Shown: positions 36,280 through 47,569 of the stretch, piece by piece
How positions within the stretch are numbered: position 1 is the stretch's first letter
Layout: every line of letters begins with the position of its first letter
DNA from: Acheta domesticus
Lineage: Eukaryota; Arthropoda; Insecta; Orthoptera; Gryllidae
Direction of reading: 5' to 3'
Length of the DNA: 64,000 bases
NCBI GenBank assembly: GCA_031308135.1
Contig: JAHLJT010008756.1
Span: 74,311,821 to 74,375,820 of the forward strand
The notes under the pieces: generated by a model
What the model was told of the DNA's origin: nothing
Databases searched by the model: none
What the model saw: only the letters and a program-made list of their open reading frames with translations
Made by a program: the position numbers and the translations under genes

Positions 36280-38100
36280 TAGATAGGACAAAATCTGTAG
36301 TAAATCTTTTCAATTCATTGAAGAGAAATAAAATCAAATCTCATTATCTTTTCTTGTTGCATTCTCTTTACTTTCTGTTACATGCGAATAACATTTTCCC
36401 AGAGCGCTGCTGTGAAGAAAGCGAGAAGTAGCAATAAGGTTGACATTGATGAACGTGGCGGTGCCTACATAACTTTGTACTCTTGTAATATAATCGCGAT
36501 CTTGCCAGAGATACAGATCGAGCGAAAGAATGCAGCTTGGATTCGTGTTGCTAATTATCTTAAATAGCATTCTTTCGCAAAATAATTGGAAGTATTATGT
36601 CGTCCCATTGTATCTACTCTGTGAATCTCCTTGAGAATATATTAGCTGCAGGGAGCTGAACACAATCTTGAATCCAATTATTTTTACGTGCAAGGTGAAA
36701 TGTGCTACCTTCATAAGAATTCTTCTAAACGCATTAATGATATTCAATCGAGTAGCGGAGAGATGTTCATTGTTGGTCGAAATACTGCTACAGGCTGCTG
36801 GCAGTGCATAGGCACACTGCTACAGGCAGTGCATAGAGGCTACACATATGTTACACGGATATCTGTGTGATAGTCGGGTTGCGTACCCCACACAATGTGC
36901 CACTAAAAGTGGAAGGCTCTGCAGGGTGGAAGTAAGCAACGTCGTTCAAATTTTTCAGAAGGAAACAGAGAGGTGATGATGGGTGTTGTGTCATTCCCGA
37001 TGTCCGAAATTACTCCAATATTTGCTAGAGTGCTGAACATGCAAGTAAATGTACTTTATCCGTTAATTCTGTAGCTATCTCGATTCTCTCCTTATTTGAA
37101 GTGAAACAAGATGTAAATTTATGTATATTGACTTGGCAGATAAAAGATAATCCGATTACAAAAGCAATAAAGATAAAAGTCGGGAGTATTTGGTTGGAAA
37201 AGAAGGCAATAGCATGCCCGTAGAAAAGAATCAACACCAGACGTTTTGCACTAGTACAGCTATAAAAAGGATTGTCGGAGTAATTAATAAATAAAAAAAT
37301 TAAAGTGTATAAACATATCTAATCCTCTATTTGCAACGAGCGTAATTCGTGTGCTTGAACGCCATTCGCTGCCTTAGGTGATATGAAAACATAAGGGCGA
37401 GGAAAACTTCAGTGAATTGCATCAAAAATATCAGATGATCATCGATACTGAAAATCACGAGTAAATTCAAAAGCTTAAGTACAAAAACAAATTCTGCAAA
37501 ATTGGTTGGCATGAGTTGACTGTTTGTCTAAGATTTAAAGTAAGAAAGAGGTTCGCGAAAAAATAAGTCGCAAGCCATATTTTAACAAAAATATTTCTCT
37601 GGAAAAACATTGAAATTTCAATAGCGTCCGTGTTTCGAAATATATAGTAGGATGCCCGTAGGTGACATGAATAATACAGTGACTCAAGAGAACGAGGGCC
37701 ATCCACATTAGTCAATACATTGTTTAACAGTCCCCATTATTACAGCTCGCTAATTATTTCGAATGGAAAACAATAGTAATACAATATGATATTAAGTTGT
37801 AACTGTTAAAATTAGTTAGCCGTTAGATTTAAAAAGCCCAGTAAATGTTACACCACCACACAAAAAATAATAAAATTTGCTCTAGAGTAGGGAATAAATT
37901 AATATTCACATATGCCTTTCACCACGAGAATCGTATATCAGCTTAGAACATGAAAATGTATCAAACCGCGATAAAATTAAAACTGTTTCATAACGAAATA
38001 CAGGTAACCCGGATCTGCAAACGCATATTCGGTGACCCTTTTTTTTTTTAGTTCCGAGTGTTTTCCTTTTAATGAGAGGAACGGTCAGGAAAGACGACGC
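36280..38100. other. AT-rich DNA without recognised features
   Basis: A small imperfect repeat of GCTACAGGC...GCAGTGCATAG occurs at about 36785-36840. Otherwise only short non-conserved frames are present. Confidence 0.5.
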
Positions 38101-38340
38101 AGTAAGTAGTCTGGCGGGGTGAAGGGGGACGAGTGTTACGCGGCGTTGCGCCACGGGTCCCCGGACAGCCAACGTGGCGCAAGCCAACTCAATAGCGTCG
38201 CTTGGGCGCCGCCCACGCATCGACCTCCGCGCCGAGTCTGCCCACGCTGCTTCGCTCCAATCTCTAGCCCCATCCCCTCTCACCCCCATCAACACCACAC
38301 AACTCACTACCAACACCACTCTACCCCCCTCCAACCCCCT

Positions 38341-38640
38341 ACCAACACCACTCAACCCCTCCCTCTACCAACACCACTCAACCCCTCCCTCTACCAACAC
38401 CACTCAACCCCTCCCTCTACCAACACCACTCAACCCCTCCCTCTACCAACACCACTCAACCCCTCCCTCTACCAACACCACTCAACCCCTCCCTCTACCA
38501 ACACCACTCAACCCCTCCCTCTACCAACACCACTCAACCCCTCCCTCTACCAACACCACTCAACCCCTCCCTCTACCAACACCACTCAACCCCTCCCTCT
38601 ACCAACACCACTCAACCCCTCCCTCTACCAACACCACTCA
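38341..38640. repeat. 26-bp minisatellite, 11.5 identical copies
   Basis: The unit is ACCAACACCACTCAACCCCT + CCCTCT. Eleven full units and a 14-bp partial follow one another with no difference visible. One or two degenerate units precede the array (about 38309-38340). Because 26 is not a multiple of 3, every reading frame cycles through all three phases, giving long proline/threonine-rich frames (405 and 308 codons) that reflect lack of stops rather than selection. C-rich on the + strand. Confidence 0.95.
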
Positions 38641-39180
38641 ACTTCCCTTCCCGCCCCCACTGCACCATCACCGACCTCCACTCAATCCCCTCTCACCCGC
38701 TCACCCCCACTTCCATCACATCCCACCTTCGCCTCATCCCCTTCCACCCCTTTCACCCCCGCCTCATCCCCTCCCACCCCCACTCACGCCCGCGTCATCC
38801 CCTGCCACCCCGCCCCGCCCCGCCCCATTTCACCTCAACCGCATCCACCACCATCCTCCCACTCACCCCTTCCACCGCCATCATCCCATCACCCCTTCCA
38901 CCACACCTTTCCACCTCTACCCTCCCAACCCTTTCAAAACCGGGGAGTCCACCACCATCCCACCCATCCCCTTCCACCGCCACCCTCCTACACATCCCCT
39001 TCCACCCCACCACTCTCCTATCGCCTCTCCGACATCCTCCTTTCCCCTTCATCCGCCACCCTCCTATCCCCCTCGGGTATCCTTCCATCCCCACTTATAA
39101 TCTCCCATCCTCTTCCTCCGACATTCTCCCATCGCCTCCAGCCACCAACTTTCCCTTTCCAAGCAGTGCCACGCATCTCT
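38641..39180. repeat. C-rich low-complexity tract after the 26-bp array
   Basis: Irregular repeats of CATCCCCT(T/C)CCACC-like words (CACCCC, CCTTCCACC, TCACCCCC) continue for more than 500 bp. It is the degenerate continuation of the same C-rich domain. Confidence 0.75.
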
Positions 39181-39189
39181 AGTTTTCTT

Positions 39190-40280
39190 TACCATCGCCC
39201 ACGTTCTCATTGGCGCCGCACTCTTTGGTTTCATTATGACATACTGTTGTGCACTGTCACCCGCGCTGTATCTAGGTCTCGAGTTCGATCCACACCGAAA
39301 CCATATGGAATGTGTAGTGAACAAAGCGCGCTCTAGGCTTGTTGTCTCGAGGTTCTCCCGCTTACTCTGCCTCTCATTTCTTCAATTCTCCGTCATCATT
39401 CTCCTCGTCATTATCCTTACCATTCACGAATTTTATCACTCCTGGCTACAACGACAGCAGCCTCGTCGGCTCTGCTAATATGCCGCCCACGTCTTCGCCC
39501 GTCACAGCTCTATGTTACTTGCGCCACCACTGACTGACTTACCCCACCGTCCATTACTGTATGCTTGCTGATGTTATTACCTCGACTTCTTTCTCTGGTC
39601 TCTGGGGTCAAACAGCTTATTCTTGTTCTTGTCGCCACCTTCTCCATTACTCTGTGACCCCGGGCCGTGACTCCCACTCATTTTGACACTTCCATTCCCG
39701 CAATGCCATTCTGCTCGTTCTTTATCTACGCTCTACAAATGGTTCCCGCGGATGCTATCATCGCCTCTGTCTACCATATTCGCAGGTCCTACCTCCTCCA
39801 CAGTTTCATAACATTGTCTCCTCCGCGAACATCGTTGCCGCTACCCACTTAGTGGAAGTTCGTGCTCTCGAGGGGCAGGATCTCGTTTTGTCTGGTGTCT
39901 TGTTTCTAGAATTATTCCTTATCCCAGGAACCCCTCTGATTGAATATATACATTGCCACTCTATTTGTTAAGAATAGTTTTTTGCCTCTCCCCCGTTTCT
40001 AGACAAATCACTCTTCATTTTCAGTCATTAACTTTTCCTTGCACGCGATACCCCTGTGTTATCTACTCTTTGAGATTTCTAGCCCTCTGCTCCACGTTCT
40101 TTGCTTTTCTTGTCTTCACTGCATATAAATGCATAACTTTATTGTAGATAGCGTTAAAACAGCGTTCTTTGCTAAGGCCTTAGAAGCTTCAAGTACCGCA
40201 AAAGTTTTTTTTCGCTCTTTATAAGAATAAATTCCCTCATGACAAGGGATTCTTGAGCCGACGCTAGAGGAAGGAAAAAC
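39190..40280. other. Pyrimidine-leaning DNA with a tRNA-like B box
   Basis: No gene is supported. GAGTTCGATCC at about 39281-39291 resembles a polymerase III B box, but no A box or cloverleaf was found. Confidence 0.35.
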
Positions 40281-40289
40281 TCTTCGCTG

Positions 40290-40570
40290 TTCCCCTGTGG
40301 CTTCTCCCGCCTCTGCTCGGGGCTCACCACTCCGCACTTCTTCCGGCGCGTCGTCCAGCCCGCGCTCCGACGTCACTTCGCGGCCTTTATCGTTCCCGAC
40401 GTTGTCGCCTGCGATGTTGTCGCCTTCTTCCCACGCGTTGCCCCGCTCCATCTCGCCTCGCTCCGCCCTACCCCGCCTCGCCCCGCCTCCCCCTCCCCGC
40501 CCCCGTTTCCTCGCGCTGCTCTTCGGGGAATGTGTCTGTGGCACTGGCAGCCGCCGCCGGCACCGCATCT
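40290..40570. other. CpG-dense islet, C-rich on + strand
   Basis: CpG-rich and increasingly C-rich toward CCCCGCCTCCCCCTCCCCGC at about 40480-40502. Opposing frames of 133 and 154 codons coexist, so neither is accepted. Confidence 0.55.
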
Positions 40571-40749
40571 CTTCTCCCAAAATATTATATGGTATTGTTT
40601 TCCTATTTTACGTACTTTTTCGTCGCCTTCAGATTATCTGTCCCGTCCTTCGGCTGAGACGAAACTCCTCTTGCAACCACCGCGTAAGTAACTCGTAAGC
40701 CCTTGTGGCTGTGGCATCTACTTCCTTCGGACTGAAGACGCGCGTGAAC

Positions 40750-41110
40750 CCATCCTTGCCTGGACCACGTTAGTTGTAGGAAGCCGGGTTGCATCCAGAT
40801 GGTGCTGACCGCAGTGAATCATATGCCCGTCGCATGCCCTTGCCCATGGGCTTAGGAGTCAGTTGTGCTCGACACGTATATCAGTCGCGCACAACTGTTT
40901 ATACTACACATACTAATTACCGGGGAACAGAAATGAGTGAGGGAATGATTTGGGTTAAAGGATGATACATGATGTACTGGAAATGCTTGCCATTCAACAA
41001 CACAACTGAAAACATCTTGCTCGTAAGCGGGATTCGAACCCACAGCCTTGGTACTATGCGTATTAGGGCGCAATCCCCCAAGTGTCTGCACCTTCTACGC
41101 TGGCTTCCGA
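40750..41110 (-). mobile_element. Probable tRNA-derived SINE, minus orientation
   Basis: On the minus strand a strong B box, GGGTTCGAATCCCGC, lies at about 41030-41044, with the T-arm stem GTGGG/CCCGC pairable. A head (GGGGGATTGCGCCC) precedes it and a long unrelated tail follows. The acceptor arms do not pair, which argues against a true tRNA gene. It is a different family from the element at 12175. The 3' limit is uncertain. Confidence 0.5.
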
Positions 41111-41679
41111 AATTGTGTGTCGAAACTCAAAGGGCGATTTTGGGACAAATTGGAAACATTTGAGCTACGTTGTGATGGAGATGCGTTGTGGATATGTGGT
41201 GTCACTAAGACGTTCTCTCTTCACTCTCAGCACAGAAGTTCTTTCGTTGTATTTATACTCTCCGTATGTTAGGAGTATGTCAGGTGTTTCCCCAACTGTG
41301 CATTTATCCGTTCAATGTGTATCGTTTTCATTTTGACGAGACAGTGAGGTAAAAAGTTCGAACTATATGGGGTGTGGTCAGCTTATTGCAAATACGCCAA
41401 GTCACATTTGGGGATTATGAGCCGCCCCCTCGAATCAATCTTCGGAGGCTCATCAAGAAATATCATGACGTTAGTAAGAAGAAGAAAATAAGGCGATGAC
41501 CAAAGGGAGTAGAACCAACATATGGTACTTGTTCAAGTTATGAATTTGACGTCTATGTTACGTTCCCTTGCGAGTAAATACAAGACTAGATTTAGAAAAT
41601 AATTTAGCATGATGTCACCGGGGTGTGTTTTTCCAGTGAAACTGGGTGCGATGCGATATTTGTGGGTGTCGAGTCGGGC

Positions 41680-41727
41680 GGTTCCACCCTTGGCTTCCAC
41701 ACAGCGCACCACTGCCAACGCCGCCCC

Positions 41728-41758
<31 letters not shown>

Positions 41759-42020
41759 CCCGCTGCCGCCCCCGCCGCCGCTGGCGACGCCTCCTCTTCA
41801 GGGCGCGTGGGCGGCATGCGTCGGCGGCCGCGGCGGCGCGGGGCCGGTCGATAGCCCGCGCGGCCCCGCCCTCGCCCTCGCCGCCCCAGATTCCACCGCC
41901 GCCGCCGCCGCCGCCCCTGCGCTGCGTGTTTTGATCCCGCCGCCCGACTTTTCGCCGAGCGCCCGCCCGCCCGCCCGCCTCGGCGCGGGAGAAATTTCCA
42001 CAGCTGCCCGAGCCCGGAGA
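41680..42020. other. CpG-dense islet with CCG repeats
   Basis: Contains imperfect (CCG)n at 41719-41781 and a second run at 41894-41921. Minus-strand frames of 190 and 208 codons are alanine/arginine-rich GCC/CGG translations. It could be a 5' exon/CpG island of a minus-strand gene, but nothing downstream supports that. Confidence 0.65.
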
Positions 42021-42029
42021 GAGACGCCC

Positions 42030-43260
42030 ACAACATGACGTGATGAAAAATCTGTCCGCTCTCCCGTCTTTGCAATTTGTTGATAATTTGTTGTTCGGGT
42101 GCCACTGATAACTTCTGACGTTTCCAGAAGTCAAGATTATTGACTTATGTACGAAATGTATAGCTCTGGTTGGAGCGCATCGAGGAAAAGTGGTTTCGAG
42201 TAGAGAATAATTGACTAAACATTTTCTCATACGTTAGTGCAATTATTTCTATTAGGTAATGCGACTATTGCACTTTTTATGTAATGCGAAATATCTAGGC
42301 AAAAGAGAGTGGCAAAAGAGAGTGGCAAAACCTCACGTCCGTATATAGTGTCTCCATAATGTGATAATTCCAGGACTCGCGGATTTATGAAAGTCGGTGA
42401 TACACGGGGTATGAATCTCACAAAACCAATTTTTGAAAAATACCGTTCTGGTTCTATCACTGACACAATTCGAAAAATTCTAGTTTGGAATTATTTTATT
42501 ACATTTTTATTTTTATTATTAACAGAATGACCTGTGAAGCCTTTTAGTAGTGCTTATTCATGCACGATGTGAATGTTCACGAATGTTGCGTCTCTTGAGA
42601 ATTTAAGCAGTATAATCTTCCTTCTCCACTTTTTATGCACATAGCTTTTTACACTAAATAATTATTTAGGAACAGAGATCTACTTACAGTAAAATATTGA
42701 GACTTTCCCTCTCGGGAATGCATAGAGAAAATTCCCTGTACCTAATATTACGTATTAGTACTTAATAGTCTGTTTAAAACGTGTACGCATTTGTTTTGTG
42801 CGAAAATCAACTAAAACGTTAAAACCAATTCCATTATGCTCTGAAAATGAAGTGACGTATGTGCGATTTAAATAGAGATTATGCTGAATGTAATTGAGAC
42901 ACGAATGGCGTAGAAATGGAACGGGAAAACATTAAGGAGAAGCGTTCGCACTGAACCAAATTACATGTAGATTGCACACGTCGGTCAGTCGTAATGCAAA
43001 GCAAGTGCGTCGCCAGCTATTACCACGGGTCTTCAACGCCCAAGTCGCGGCCTTTTGGAGTTTTTTATTACGACACCAATACCTAAGCCTTTTCCTGCCT
43101 TTTACTGGAATGGATGGATGATTTGATGGGTAGTTAATTACAAAGATATAAATGATAGAACAATGGTGGCATGAGAGACAGGAAACGGTAGAATCCTAAA
43201 AATCCTTCCGCAAACCCGCTTTTTCCGTTACAAATTCCACAAGGATCAATCAGAATTTGA
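42030..43260. other. AT-rich DNA without recognised features
   Basis: Only a 16-bp duplication (GGCAAAAGAGAGTGGC-type, about 42299-42330) and short frames are seen. Confidence 0.5.
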
Positions 43261-43289
43261 AGTTCGATTCCAGCGGTGAAAGCACAATG

Positions 43290-43480
43290 GTATGACCGCT
43301 TCATCTCTGTTCTCGCCCGGCCTGTTCGGAGTGCGGTCATCGGGGTCGCACACCGCTTCATGGCCAGGCCTTCGTGGCGGGTGGAAGCAGGCTGGCGCCC
43401 GCCGCGGGCCCCTCTCACCACCCGAGGACGATGGCGCCGTCTGTATCATTGCCTTACTGCGCTTCTCCCTTCCCTACAAG
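43290..43480. other. GC-rich islet
   Basis: CpG-rich patch with overlapping frames on both strands. No product recognised. Pyrimidine-rich DNA follows to about 43900. Confidence 0.45.
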
Positions 43481-43899
43481 TGACGAGCGCGCCCGCCTTC
43501 TCTTTCGCGCCCTCGTGATAGACGCGTTTATGGACCGCTCAGAGGGTTTCTCGGCTTCTGCTCTCCTTCCATCTACAACTGTCGCGTTTCTCTCGCCTTT
43601 CAGCACCCAGCCTACAGTGCTGCTCCAAATGGCATTACTATTATAGCTACTACCACTCTGTCACTACTGCATTGCTAGCACCATCATCAACGCTATTCAC
43701 GTTACTGTTTCTGACAGCGTTTTTCCTCTGCCGTTGTTCCTTATTACATTCTTAATTCTTTTCGCTCTGTTTTCCATCCCTCGACCTCTCGCTCCGTGCT
43801 TCCTTCACTTCACTGCTGTTACCATGGAACCCAGGCGCAATTACGACTTCTACTACTTCTCGATTCACCCCTCCTTCTCTACCTCCATTTCCTCATCCA

Positions 43900-44090
43900 G
43901 CTACGTCGCTGCGGCCAGCGTCCTCGCATCCACGGCGGCCTCGCCGCCTCCCCTCCCGCCGTTGCCGGATCTGACCTGCGAATTGCGACGGCGCACGCGG
44001 TGCGCCGCGGCTCATGCGGAAGGCCGAAAGCAGGCGGCGGCGAGGCGGAGAGAGGCAGCCGGCCGTGAGCGCGTAACGCCCCCCCTCCCC
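43900..44090. other. CpG-dense islet abutting the 24-bp array
   Basis: Rich in CG dinucleotides, and grades into the C-rich repeat domain downstream. Confidence 0.5.
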
Positions 44091-44094
44091 CACC

Positions 44095-44350
44095 CACTCT
44101 TTCCGCCGCTCCCCTCCCCCGCCCACCCTTTCCACCGCTCCCCTCCCCCGCCCACCCTTTCCGCCGCTCCCCTCCCCGCCCACCCTTTCCGCCGCGCCCC
44201 GCACCCACCCACTCTTTGCACCCCGTCCCGCCCACCCTTTCCGCCCCTCCCCCGCCCACCCTTTCCGCCCCTCCCCCGCCCACCCTTTCCGCCCCTCCCC
44301 CGCCCACCCTTTCCGCCCCTCCCCCGCCCACCCTTTCCGCCCCTCCCCGC
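44095..44350. repeat. 24-bp minisatellite with diverged 29-bp units upstream
   Basis: Five identical units of CGCCCACCCTTTCCGCCCCT + CCCC occupy 44229-44348. Upstream (about 44098-44210) a longer relative of about 29 bp recurs with CGCTCCCCTCC inserted. Open frames of 129-246 codons on + and 144-236 on minus are repeat artefacts. Confidence 0.92.
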
Positions 44351-44599
44351 TCTGCCTTTCCACCGCCCACTCTTCGCGCCACTTCCCGTTCGGTCTTCGA
44401 CCACCCTTCCCGCCCCGCCATTTCCTCCCTCTCCCAACCTTCCCACCCTGCCTTTCCCCCTCTCCCATCCCTAATCTTCGCTTCCCCTTCCTCCACCAGG
44501 GGACGCACGCGCGGACTTGAGAGCGCGACCAGAACCGCTCCACTCAGCTGCCCTCGAGATGTTGCCGCGCGTGGCTGCTCGCGGCGCATTCGATACTCG

Positions 44600-46480
44600 C
44601 GTTAAAGCAAGAAGCAATTCTCTTTGGCGCGTCTCGCACGGAGTGTACTACATCATGCTTCATACCGTCGATGCACGATGCCAATGACACGCCACAAACA
44701 TTGTTATTTTTGAGTTTTGGAAGAAAAATGTGTTTAATCATACTCTGTTGTTGTAGTTTACAAGTTAGCCAGTATTTAGAGTGGAACACTGATTGCAAAA
44801 TAATCAGCTTCGCTCAGAAACTAGAAAATAACCATTTTAAAGATTTGCTACTTTTTTTGTGTACCTATTATATTGCTTTCGACAAGTTTTTTTTTCACCT
44901 CCTCCACGCCTCCACCTCACGTAGTGAGAATAAATTGGTAGCGTGACAAGTTTGAACTAGAATCATATTTTACAGAACTAAAATATTCCACGGATTCTTA
45001 CAGGCACTTGTACATATAAATCAACGAGGTTGCAGATTAATTTGAGTTTAGGGAAATACTGTGAGCGTTTAAATGATGTTTTATGAGAAATAAAATTGAG
45101 AGGAATTTTGCCCAGAACGTCTATTGATTGTCACACGAAACTATAGACCCTTTGATACATAATACGGATGTCTCTCTCATGGCCACAGGGCTTGTGTTGT
45201 AAACTGGATGTTGCAGGAGGTATTACTGACCCTGCGCAGAATGCGGTTTGGAACCGTATTTATTGTTCTGACGTTGGCAGCACTACCGTACGCCATCTGC
45301 ACTTAACGCTCTGGTGAACGGGTTATGGATCCGAATGTCGTAAGCGACTTTAATATCTTGGGTTCCTCAGGGTTCGAGGTCCCGAGCTCGAAACTAGATG
45401 GGCGTACAGTTTCGTCATTGTCTTAGGAGACCCGGATTGACTTCGCCGTGTAGATCGTGACCGGCCTGCTACTCGACGAATGCCATTCGAACTTTCTTTT
45501 CGCGTTTCGTACTCCACAAAACCTACCGATTTCGAGTGAGTTTCTTTGAATGGTTTCCTCCTGTGCGTTTTACATGATTTTGATCCGGAAGAAAGAGGTA
45601 GTATTTGATGTATTAAGCAGTGAAGTTTATTTGTTTGATCATGGGAGGAACTATTCACTGAGTTTGTAATATGGTTTGGAACTTGTTCTGGCTTTTTCGT
45701 TCTTCCTGTTCCCTGGCGAGGGAAAAGTTGAAGTTGTGGGAGGAAAGGGAGAAGAGTTACCTTCTAGAGCCAACGCGCCTGAAAATTCACGCTGAAATTA
45801 AGGTTCAGTCTGCGTCTACGTAAAAGAAAAGTTTATAATGAGTAGTTTTTCATATCCCTTTGTGAAGATCTTATATTCCTTGCTTTCAGAGTCGTTATTA
45901 TGGTTAGCTAACTAAAGCCGGCGAATGCAACTTTATTGCGAGATGGGCGTCGAGGAAGGGGGGGGGGGCACGTAAAAGAGTGATCAGAAAACCATCTACC
46001 GAAGATAAGGACAATTTACTTACTACCAGCCTTACAAGAATTTTAAAGTGAGAATTATTGTGTGTCCATATACTAATGAGATATTCTCTTAAAACAGAAG
46101 GTATTAAAACTTAACGTATTGATTCTCTACCTGCTGCGAAGGAGAAATTAAAATTTCTCTGTATTTCTTTTAAGAACGGAAGGAGCCGTTGATGGGTACT
46201 ACATTGTCATCAATGGAAAAGGTTCAGGTACAAAAAATAACTTCATCACCAACGCCATAGGGTAAGCTCAAAACTCAAAACTCGTTCTACTACATCATTA
46301 ATTAAACTGCCTGAAGGGATACATGACTCTCGTTTTCCATTCAATATCATATTCAGATTTACTTTATTCTCGAAGGAAAAAGAGTTGCAAAAAGTGCAGT
46401 TCCTAGAAGGGATGACTTGCAATAAAATATAAGTGTGTGAAATAAAAGATGGATTGTAATTTCGAAGCTGTGTGCTTGGA
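44600..46480. other. Mostly AT-rich DNA
   Basis: No gene is supported. A degenerate tRNA-like segment is listed separately. A poly-G run of about 12 bases lies near 45958-45968. Confidence 0.45.
45310..45400 (+). mobile_element. Degenerate tRNA-like head, possible SINE
   Basis: GGTTCGAGGTCC at about 45371-45382 is a B box with one extra base, followed by CCGAGCTCG. Upstream GGTTATGGATCCGAATGTCG is only weakly A-box-like. A 102-codon minus frame over it has no recognisable identity. Confidence 0.3.
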
Positions 46481-46509
46481 TAGATCTGTGCTCTTATCGT
46501 GCATGGGGT

Positions 46510-46690
46510 AGCGCGTGGCCTGGGGGCGCAGAGCATGGATCAGAGCGGGGCGGGGCGGAGAAGAGAAGAGAGGATCTCCGCTTGACGGGTTCGGTCGACC
46601 CAGCGGCAGCTGCGGTGGCGTCCTAACCGCGGCGCTGACGCGACCCGACAGGCGGGAGTGCCTCGCCCACGCCTCGTCGCTGGCTCACGT
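46510..46690. other. GC-rich islet before the 21-bp array
   Basis: G-rich on the + strand (GGGGCGGGGCGGAG at about 46546-46560), then mixed CpG-rich DNA, and ends about 90 bp before the pyrimidine-rich array domain. Confidence 0.5.
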
Positions 46691-46773
46691 TTCACATCCT
46701 GAGCACTTACTCTGCACGCGAGGAGGTCATCTTCAACAGCTCAGAGTGGAGGCAGGTGCGCGCTCCTTGCCTT

Positions 46774-46929
46774 TGTCCCCTCTTTGGTCCCTCTTTGGTC
46801 CCTATTAGGCCCCTCTTTGCCCCTCTTTGCCCCTCTTTGGCCCCTCTTTGGCCCCTCTTTGCCCCTCCTTGGCCCCTATTTGCCACTCCTTGTCCCCTCT
46901 TTGCCCCTTTGGCCCCTCTTTGCCCCGTT
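46774..46929. repeat. Degenerate 11-13-bp precursor array (CCCCTCTTTGG)
   Basis: About a dozen units vary around CCCCTCTTTG(G), for example GTCCCTCTTTG, GCCCCTCTTTG and GCCCCTATTTG. They run directly into the 21-bp array and share its CTCTTTGCCC core, so this looks like the ancestral, less homogenised part of the same repeat. Confidence 0.8.
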
Positions 46930-47431
46930 GGCCTCTCTTTGCCCTTCCTCGGCCTCTTTGCCCTTCCTCGGCCTCTCTTTGCCCTTCCTCGGCCTCTCTT
47001 TGCCCTTCCTCGGCCTCTCTTTGCCCTTCCTCGGCCTCTCTTTGCCCTTCCTCGGCCTCTCTTTGCCCTTCCTCGGCCTCTCTTTGCCCTTCCTCGGCCT
47101 CTCTTTGCCCTTCCTCGGCCGCTCTTTGCCCTTCCTCGGCCTCTCTTTGCCCTTCCTCGGCCTCTCTTTGCCTTTCCTCGGCCTCTCTTTGCCCTTCCTC
47201 GGCCTCTCTTTGCCCTTCCTCGGCCTCTCTTTGCCCTTCCTCGGCCTCTCTTTGCCCTTCCTCGGCCTCTCTTTGCCCTTCCTCGGCCTCTCTTTGCCCT
47301 TCCTCGGCCTCTCTTTGCCCTTCCTCGGCCTCTCTTTGCCCTTCCTCGGCCTCTCTTTGCCCTTCCTCGGCCTCTCTTTGCCCTTCCTCGGCCTCTCTTT
47401 GCCCTTCCTCGGCCTGTCTTTGCCCTTCCTC
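46930..47431. repeat. 21-bp minisatellite, 24 units
   Basis: The unit is GGCCTCTCTTTGCCCTTCCT + C. The second unit (46951-46969) lacks 2 bp. From 46970 to 47431 there are 22 units of exactly 21 bp. Only three point variants were seen: GGCCG near 47118, GCCTTTCC near 47169 and GGCCTG near 47411. As 21 is divisible by 3 and the unit has no stops, three + frames (222-263 codons) and a minus frame (248 codons) stay open with 7-residue repeats. Four simultaneous frames argue against coding. Pyrimidine-rich on the + strand. Confidence 0.95.
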
Positions 47432-47569
47432 GGCCTCTTATGTGTCCCTTCATCTCTCCTTGCCTCTGGGTTTACATTCGTTTTGCCCGTGGTAAATACT
47501 TGTGCGTCACAACACTTTTGCAGGTTAGCATCGCGGCAACTTTATGAATCGGAACTCATAGATGCTTAG

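Noticed and set aside
38119..39336. 405-codon + frame, proline/threonine/histidine-rich
   Set aside because: It spans the 26-bp array and C-rich flank. A second + frame stays open for 308 codons over the same DNA, and the unit length is not a multiple of three, so openness reflects lack of stop words, not coding.
41030..41044. tRNA gene on the minus strand
   Set aside because: The T arm folds, but no acceptor stem matches upstream sequence; treated as a SINE.
41533..42230. 190- and 208-codon minus frames, alanine/arginine-rich
   Set aside because: They are translations of CCG repeats in a CpG islet, overlapping + frames of 81-130 codons. A CpG-island first exon is conceivable but unsupported.
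43734..44605. Frames of 129-246 codons on both strands
   Set aside because: They follow the 24-bp minisatellite and GC-rich islet. Translations are simple proline/serine or glycine/arginine repeats.
38341..47431. CRISPR arrays
   Set aside because: The repeats are contiguous tandem units without unique spacers, and there are no cas-like genes.
46707..47569. Repeat proteins of 222-263 codons (+) and 248 codons (-)
   Set aside because: Four frames are open at once over a 21-bp tandem repeat. No start context, splice site or flanking domain singles one out.
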